NCBI GenBank assembly: GCA_039105265.1
Contig: JAPFFF010000005.1
Span: 2,403,501-2,467,500, forward strand
From: Tritrichomonas musculus
Lineage: Eukaryota > Parabasalia > Tritrichomonadida > Tritrichomonadidae
DNA length: 64,000 nucleotides
Direction of reading: 5' to 3'
Shown: in pieces, positions 57,831 through 64,000 of the stretch
Layout: every line of letters begins with the position of its first letter
Position numbering within the stretch: position 1 is the first letter of the stretch
The notes under the pieces: model-generated
What the model saw: the letters and a program-made list of their open reading frames with translations, nothing else
What the model was told of the DNA's origin: nothing
Databases searched by the model: none
Made by a program: the position numbers and the translations under genes

Positions 57831-60800
57831 GAATCTCCAATTTCATTTGAATCTTCTCGAAAGATTGATCATCTTGATGATTTTGTTAAAAATAAATTAT
57901 ACAAATTTAACGAAGTTAATTGCAAACTCAATTTTCGAACAATTTTTGAGACAGAAACAAATAACATATGTACCGACTATGATTATGTAAGAATAGATGA
58001 ATATTCAAAACAAAAATTAATACAAAATTATGGTGATAGAAATAATTCGAAACTTTATTTGATCAATGATAAAAGAACAAAGCAAAATTACATAGCTAAA
58101 AAAGATCTAAAATTCCATGACAAAGATGATCCAGTTAGATATCTCGATTTATCACGAGAAATTAATCATATATTGAAAATAAAGCATCCGTCATTTTTGA
58201 GATTTTTGAAATATAGTCCGATTGATTTCAATAACTATTCAAATCCAACTTTGATATTTGAGTATGCTTCAAATGATAATTTAGAAAGAATGATGGAAGT
58301 AAATAAAAGAAAAAAAGGAAAGCCAGTTCTTGATGAAACTAAGAAATTAATTTTATTATTTGGAATTGCAGAAGCTATGTCATATTTGCATTCAATTAAT
58401 ATTATACATTGTCGTTTGAGTCCTTCAAGCATTCTACTTGATGACTTTTTGTTTCCTAAAATAACTGGATTAGATTATTCAAAAAATTTGATTGAAAATC
58501 CAATAATTCCTTTATCTGATTTAGTTGAAGGTGAATACTCAATGTATGAAGATTATGATATTTATAATGCGCCAGAATTAATGAATTGTTATACATTTAG
58601 TTCAGCTTGTGATGTTTATTCCTTTGCTGTAATTACTTATGAATTAATAACTGATGAAAATCCATTTCAAGATGGTAGATCTGATGAAGGATATCGTCCA
58701 GTATTTAAAGAAACAATTCCGAATTGTTATAAACAACTTATTGAAAAATGTTGGGATCAAGATCCTAAAAAAAGGCCAACATTTGAAGAAATTGTAAATC
58801 ACATGAAAACAAACCAAGAATTTATAACAGAGAATGTTGATAAAGAAGAATTTCTTAATTATATTAAGTTTACTGAAGAAATTCGTGAAAAAAGTATAAA
58901 TAATGAAATATTTGAATTAGATAATTATATTCAAACACAAAATGAAAGATTTAGAAAAATTAAAATTAATTATAATAAACTTAGAGATTGGCTAAGAATA
59001 AATCTCACTGTAAATATTGGTGCAAGTGATCTTAGCAAATATTCAAAACAGAAAAAATTAGGAAATGGTAGTTTTGGAAATGTTTATAAAATTCTTGATA
59101 AACAAAATGATATTGTTTATGCAGCTAAAATATCTATATACGAAATGGATCAATGCAGTGAAGATACTATTATGAATCTTTCGCGAGAAATTGATATAAT
59201 TTCTTCAATAAAATATCCATCAATTTTACAATTCATTGGTTTTTGTCCTAAAAACTTCAAAGGTAAGCCAAAACCCGTTATAATTACCGAACTTGCTACC
59301 AATGGATCATTAGAAGATATTCTTGAAAATGAAAGAAAAGGTTTTGCAAATCATGATTGGAATGATACTAAAAAATTAATTAATATATATGGAATTGCTT
59401 CTGGAATGCAATATTTAGATAATCGAGATTTACTTCATCGTGATTTAAAGCCTGCAAACATTTTACTTGATGAAAATCTTTATCCAAAAATCGCCGATTT
59501 TGGAATGTCAAAGAATAGTAATGAAGTATCAAAAGGTAAAAAGCATATTATTTCAGGTTTTAAAGGAACTTATGCATATGCAGCACCTGAAGTAATTGAA
59601 AAATATGACTATAGTACATATGGCGACGTTTATTCTTTTGCAATGATTATGTTTGAAATAATGACAAATGAAAAACCATTTGATAATATTAAAAATATAT
59701 ATCAATTATTATTATTTATAAAACAAGGACGACGGCCTAAATTCAATGTATCAATACCTTATTGCTATAAAAATTTGATTCAAAAATGTTGGAATGAAGA
59801 TCCTTATTCTAGGCCACAATTTTCAAAAATTTGTTCCATTCTAGAAAATGATCCAAATTTCATAACACCGAACGTTGACAAAGATGAATATTTAAATTAT
59901 ATTAATTACTTAAATGAATCACAAAATGAAAATAATAATATTGAATATAAGGAAAACAAACGAACTGAAACAATTAAAACTAAAAATACTACTATTTCGA
60001 CTAATTTAGAACGTATTGAAGAAGAAAAAGTTGTAGAAGAAGAAAATGAATCCAAATGCTTTTTAGATCTAAATAAATATCATATAGAAGAAGTAATATT
60101 TAAAAAAGATGCATTTAAAATATGTAAAGTAAGAGATATTGAAACAAACAATGAATTTGCAGCTTATATGTCGATGCTTAAAGTTAATCCAATTACAAAT
60201 GATGAGATTAAAAAATTATCAGATGATTTAATAATTATAAGAAAATTAAATCATCCATCTTTATTAAAATTTATAGGTTTCAGTCTTATTGATTTTAAAA
60301 AGCAAAGAAAGCCAGTTATAATTACTGAACTTGCTACAAATGGAGTGCTTGAACAAATTCTTGAACTTGAAAAAATGAACAAAAAGATTAATGGATGGGA
60401 TAGTACAAAGAAATTAATAAATATATATGGAATTGCATCTAGTATGGCATATATGCATTCATATGGAATTATTCATCGAAATTTGAATCCATCAAATATA
60501 TATCTTGATGATATTTTGTGTCCAAAAATTGGCGAATTTGGTTTATTAGCAAGATTTACAGATACAAATAATATGACACATCAATCAATGTCAGGAGCAA
60601 AAGGAACTCCAATTTATTCAGCCCCAGAAGTTCTCGAATTTAATACGTACACTGAATCAAGCGATGTTTATTCATTTTCTCTTGTTGTTTATGAGTTGTT
60701 GACAAATGATAAACCTTTTAGTGAAATTAACAATATATCTCAGATATATAACAAAATAGTTGTCAAAGGAGAAAGACCTGCAATTAAAAAAGAAATTCCT

Positions 60801-62408
60801 GAAAAATTCAAAAAATTAATTGAACAATGCTGGTCACAAGATCCATCTTTAAGACCCAAATTTAAAGATATTGTATATTTTTTGAAAATGGACAATGAAT
60901 TCATTACAGATGAAATCAATAAAGAAGATTATGAAAAATACATAAACTTCATTGATTCAAAAATAATTAATATAAACGATCAAAAAATAGAAGAGAATAA
61001 CTTAGATGAAACTTCAAAATCAAATTCAAAAATAAATGAGAATAGCAATGATGAGAAACGAGCAGATTTTTATATTGAAAAAGATAATAATATTAATTTC
61101 ATTGATGAAAACTTGGATGAAATAAATATTCCAACTGAAATCAATACAAAAAATTCAGATATATTGGAATTAATTAATGAATATATAAAATCAAACAACG
61201 TTTTTAGTTTTATGAATTTTTTAAATAATGAATGTGATGATGAAACAGCATCTTTAGCTTTTGATAGATGCTATTATGAATCGCATGAGTTATTCATAAA
61301 TTTGTGTAAAGAAGGATTTTTATCAAATAATGCAATTGCACATCATAAATATGCAATTTCATTAATTTTAGATTCAAAAAATACTGAATCAAAAGATGAT
61401 CATAAAATGCAATACAAAAAGGCTTGTGAACATCTTAAAGAATCAATTAAACTAGGTTATAATGCATCATATTTTTCACTTTCACTTCTTTATTTTGATA
61501 TTTTCAAAGATAAAGAAAAAGCTTACAAAACTGCGCAAGAAGGAGCAAGTAAAAATGAAAAATATTCAATTTGTCTTTTTGGATATTTCATTGCACATGG
61601 TATTGGCACAAACAAAGATTTTAATAAAGGTGTTTCAATCATTCTTTCTAGTAATGCTTGTGATTTTTATGAAAATTTTGCAACAGACATTGGAATTTAT
61701 TATCATTCACAATTAAACAAAGATGAAAATGAAATTTTCAAATGGTTTGAAAAAGCGTTCTTTAGGATGAAGACTAAGGCTACAATAAATAATTATGCAA
61801 TTTGTTTTATTGAAGGAATTGGTGTCGATAAAAACATTGAAAAAGCGAAGGAAATATTTAAAATTGGAGTTGATAAAAATGATTCAAATTCATTGTATTA
61901 TTATGGATTACTTCTTGAAGATACTGATCAAAAAGAATCATTGAAATATTATAAATTATCAGCTGATCAAGGTGATCCGAGATCACAATTTATTATTGCA
62001 AAATCGCTTGAAGAAAAAGATCAATTATTATCTCTTCAATATTTCATTAAAGCTGCTGAAGGTAAAAACATTAAGGCTCAAGAATTTCTAGCTGTTAAAT
62101 ATGCAAAAGAAAATGATACAGAAAACGCATTAAAGTACATTTTTATACTAATTAATGAAGGTTGTTTTGAGGTTCCTTTGAATTATGCTGTTACTCTTTA
62201 TAAATTGAAACAATTCAAACAAGCTTTCAATATTTTTTCCCTTATATCCAAATTTAATCATCCGATAGCAAAATATTTCATTGGTATAATGAAATATAAT
62301 GGAGAAGGATGCACAAAAAGCAAAAAAGAAGCGCACGAAATATTGTTGAACCTTTCTGATCATGGAATTGAGAAAGCTACCGATTTTTTGGATAATTTCG
62401 ATTTTTAA
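57831..62408 (+). CDS. Kinase array, 3' part: one active kinase, two pseudokinases, Sel1
   Basis: The frame is open from 57831 without any ATG at its start and continues a kinase array whose 5' part is 54398-57829. It has a pseudokinase (HCRLSPSS, TGL for DFG; about 58040-58900), a canonical TKL kinase (about 59020-59900) with LGNGSFGNVYK, VYAAKIS, HRDLKPANILLDE, DFGMSK and GTYAYAAPE, then another pseudokinase (HRNLNPSN, GEF for DFG; about 60060-60950), and a C-terminal Sel1-like region (about 61330-62400). Only the middle one has all catalytic residues, so it is probably the sole active kinase of six. The joining sequence ESPISFESS reads normally across the upstream stop, so the two entries look like one gene of about 2670 codons split by a single-base frameshift near 57817-57821, a true mutation or a sequence error. 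Confidence 0.85.
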   Translation, partial: ESPISFESSRKIDHLDDFVKNKLYKFNEVNCKLNFRTIFETETNNICTDYDYVRIDEYSKQKLIQNYGDRNNSKLYLINDKRTKQNYIAKKDLKFHDKDDPVRYLDLSREINHILKIKHPSFLRFLKYSPIDFNNYSNPTLIFEYASNDNLERMMEVNKRKKGKPVLDETKKLILLFGIAEAMSYLHSINIIHCRLSPSSILLDDFLFPKITGLDYSKNLIENPIIPLSDLVEGEYSMYEDYDIYNAPELMNCYTFSSACDVYSFAVITYELITDENPFQDGRSDEGYRPVFKETIPNCYKQLIEKCWDQDPKKRPTFEEIVNHMKTNQEFITENVDKEEFLNYIKFTEEIREKSINNEIFELDNYIQTQNERFRKIKINYNKLRDWLRINLTVNIGASDLSKYSKQKKLGNGSFGNVYKILDKQNDIVYAAKISIYEMDQCSEDTIMNLSREIDIISSIKYPSILQFIGFCPKNFKGKPKPVIITELATNGSLEDILENERKGFANHDWNDTKKLINIYGIASGMQYLDNRDLLHRDLKPANILLDENLYPKIADFGMSKNSNEVSKGKKHIISGFKGTYAYAAPEVIEKYDYSTYGDVYSFAMIMFEIMTNEKPFDNIKNIYQLLLFIKQGRRPKFNVSIPYCYKNLIQKCWNEDPYSRPQFSKICSILENDPNFITPNVDKDEYLNYINYLNESQNENNNIEYKENKRTETIKTKNTTISTNLERIEEEKVVEEENESKCFLDLNKYHIEEVIFKKDAFKICKVRDIETNNEFAAYMSMLKVNPITNDEIKKLSDDLIIIRKLNHPSLLKFIGFSLIDFKKQRKPVIITELATNGVLEQILELEKMNKKINGWDSTKKLINIYGIASSMAYMHSYGIIHRNLNPSNIYLDDILCPKIGEFGLLARFTDTNNMTHQSMSGAKGTPIYSAPEVLEFNTYTESSDVYSFSLVVYELLTNDKPFSEINNISQIYNKIVVKGERPAIKKEIPEKFKKLIEQCWSQDPSLRPKFKDIVYFLKMDNEFITDEINKEDYEKYINFIDSKIININDQKIEENNLDETSKSNSKINENSNDEKRADFYIEKDNNINFIDENLDEINIPTEINTKNSDILELINEYIKSNNVFSFMNFLNNECDDETASLAFDRCYYESHELFINLCKEGFLSNNAIAHHKYAISLILDSKNTESKDDHKMQYKKACEHLKESIKLGYNASYFSLSLLYFDIFKDKEKAYKTAQEGASKNEKYSICLFGYFIAHGIGTNKDFNKGVSIILSSNACDFYENFATDIGIYYHSQLNKDENEIFKWFEKAFFRMKTKATINNYAICFIEGIGVDKNIEKAKEIFKIGVDKNDSNSLYYYGLLLEDTDQKESLKYYKLSADQGDPRSQFIIAKSLEEKDQLLSLQYFIKAAEGKNIKAQEFLAVKYAKENDTENALKYIFILINEGCFEVPLNYAVTLYKLKQFKQAFNIFSLISKFNHPIAKYFIGIMKYNGEGCTKSKKEAHEILLNLSDHGIEKATDFLDNFDF

Positions 62409-63323
62409 AAGAGATTTTCTATAAATAAATTGCAATTTGACAAAATCCACTTGTTTCACTATCACAGTCTGGTGAAATTAATGTTTTTATTTTTTTTGAT
62501 TATCTATATTACATATTGTTTCAAATGATTCATCTAAAATTGAGTCTGTAATTGCATTATTTGTAATGATTATATAATCATTGAAATTAGCTTTGTTATT
62601 CTCCGATTCTCGAGATCGATTTCAGAGAACGAGGATTTTTTTTTTTTAAGCTTTTGAAATCAGAATTTTCAATCAAACTTTTTGATAAATATATGATCGT
62701 TATTTAATCTCAAATTATTCATAAAAAATTTAACCTAATGTGCACTGGATGATAAAGATTTAAATTTTTTTTCAACATTTGTGAATAAACTCCATGCAAT
62801 TTCCTAGTGCCATGCAAAATAAGTATTCATTTTGTAATCATGATGCCATAATGACCTTCTTTTATGCAGTAATACTGATTAACCTCTATCAAATATTTAA
62901 AAGAATAATCTTCCTCTCGTTTAACAAATTGACTATTTTGTGATTACTTTTAGGGATATTTACCATTATGAAGATATAGACGAGGCTAGACCTTTTATTA
63001 ACCCTAATTATAATAGAAAATAAAGAAAGTATAATAATTTTTTAAAAGGAAATATAAAACAATAATAATCGATTAATAAAAGCTATAAGTAATGTTTTTA
63101 ACTTGTTTTTTATATTTTATATTTTATATTTTTACAAAAAAAGTGCCAAAAATTGAATGCAAAATTTTGCAAAAGTTCGGCTCTTTGTAAAAATTTAATT
63201 CAAATAATTGAATGCTAAAAAGTGTAAAAGTTCGTGTTAAAATTTCTATCATAAAAAAGAATGTATTTTTTGATTTTAATCTTATAATAAACATCAATAC
63301 ATTATATTATTTATTTTTAAATA

Positions 63324-63360
<37 letters not shown>

Positions 63361-64000
63361 CAATAAAAATAGATAAATCTGTTTGAGATCTCGAGATTTC
63401 GGTAATTGATATCAACTTTTCAATTATTGTTATAACAAATTTCATATCAGATATCATGATAATCGATAATCTCGATATCAACTTTTTAACTGATGATCGA
63501 GTATCAAATGTATATGATATACACCAAAAATATATTAATAAAATTATTTAATATTTAAGTTTAATAAAGAAGGGGACATTGTTTTATCCGTTGCATTTTC
63601 AGTATGAACTTAATCAATATTTTAAAACCAAAAATCATTTATTTTACTTAGATAAAGAATGAATCGTTAATGAATCTTTCAATGATTGTTGGTTAATGAA
63701 TCCTTCAATTATTGTTTGGTTTAAAATATTGATTCAATGAATAGTTGTCGTATAACCAGTATCGATATTCATCAACGATTCACTTGATTTTGGAGTTGAA
63801 CAGAGTTCACCCTTATTCATCAATGATAGTTCACTCAATAGTCATCAATGATCGTTCGAACATAGCTGAATCTTTCAATAATGGTTTATACTGTTCACGA
63901 CTTTGTTTTTTTTCTATCGTTGACGTTTCATTGTCGACATTCAATTGAACAACACATCATCAGACTGTTTTTTTTTTTTTTCAGGGATTTCATTAAATCA
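62409..64000. other. Non-coding window end
   Basis: No gene supported. A (TA)n microsatellite of about 26 bases lies at about 63329-63354. At about 63420-63530 there are many GATATC/ATCGAT-type inverted words. At 63660-63740 there are direct repeats of the form GTTAATGAATC(C/T)TTCAA. The last 300 bases are less AT-rich and read as short frames without a clear start or family. Confidence 0.5.

Noticed and set aside
63745-63948. Plus-strand frame of 67 residues near the right edge
   Set aside because: No domain, no promoter-like motif and poor coding look; kept as non-coding.
1-64000. CRISPR array, rRNA or tRNA genes
   Set aside because: No spaced short repeats of CRISPR type were seen, and the only tRNA-like word (18466-18476) lacks a proper stem and A box.

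Overview
The window looks like nuclear DNA of a parabasalid protist, most probably a trichomonad such as Tritrichomonas or Trichomonas. The reasons are the very AT-rich, intron-free genes with short 5' leaders, initiator-like TCAYW motifs just before some start codons, TAAA at many stop codons, large tyrosine-kinase-like (TKL) kinases fused to Sel1 repeats, a DUF3447-type ankyrin gene family member, and a Maverick/Polinton element. The species is an inference and was not tested.

Layout. Positions 1-4000 hold compact host genes, two of them for transcription: a TAF6-like TFIID subunit and a probable Mediator subunit 4, followed by a PX-domain protein. Positions 5081-8872 are a TKL kinase with about 24 Sel1 repeats, and 8997-12398 (minus) is a large ubiquitin-system protein with a ubiquitin-like start, a vWA-like region and a C-terminal E2 (UBC) domain. 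Between this gene and the Polinton lie a fold-back duplicate of a piece of the kinase gene, an unrecognised coding-like fragment and a 190-bp MITE.

Positions 13558-39227 are a 25.7-kb Polinton with 172-bp terminal inverted repeats (two mismatches) and a 5-bp ATTTG direct repeat outside. It carries packaging ATPase, major capsid candidate, HNH-type nuclease, fibre-like protein, retroviral-type integrase, protein-primed DNA polymerase B and several unrecognised genes. It is a fossil: two DNA transposons sit inside it, and one of those has a further TTAA-flanked element inside its transposase, so three layers are nested. I judge four or five smaller breaks besides the two insertions.

Right of the Polinton are a decayed Tc1-type transposon with clear ends (39413-40698), a decayed ankyrin gene (minus), a 3028-residue protein with three sacsin-type GHKL ATPase modules (minus, 43018-52104), a 2.3-kb AT-rich gap, and a six-kinase-domain array plus Sel1 repeats (54398-62408) split by one apparent single-base frameshift. 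The end of the window is non-coding.

The host genes do not form one pathway. Common threads are TKL/Sel1 signalling proteins at both ends, ubiquitin and chaperone-type ATPases, and repeated internal duplication (Sel1 dimers, the GHKL block, acidic minisatellite). The strongest candidates for something undescribed are the triple GHKL protein with its recently homogenised internal block, the single-active-kinase/five-pseudokinase array, and the UBL-vWA-E2 fusion.
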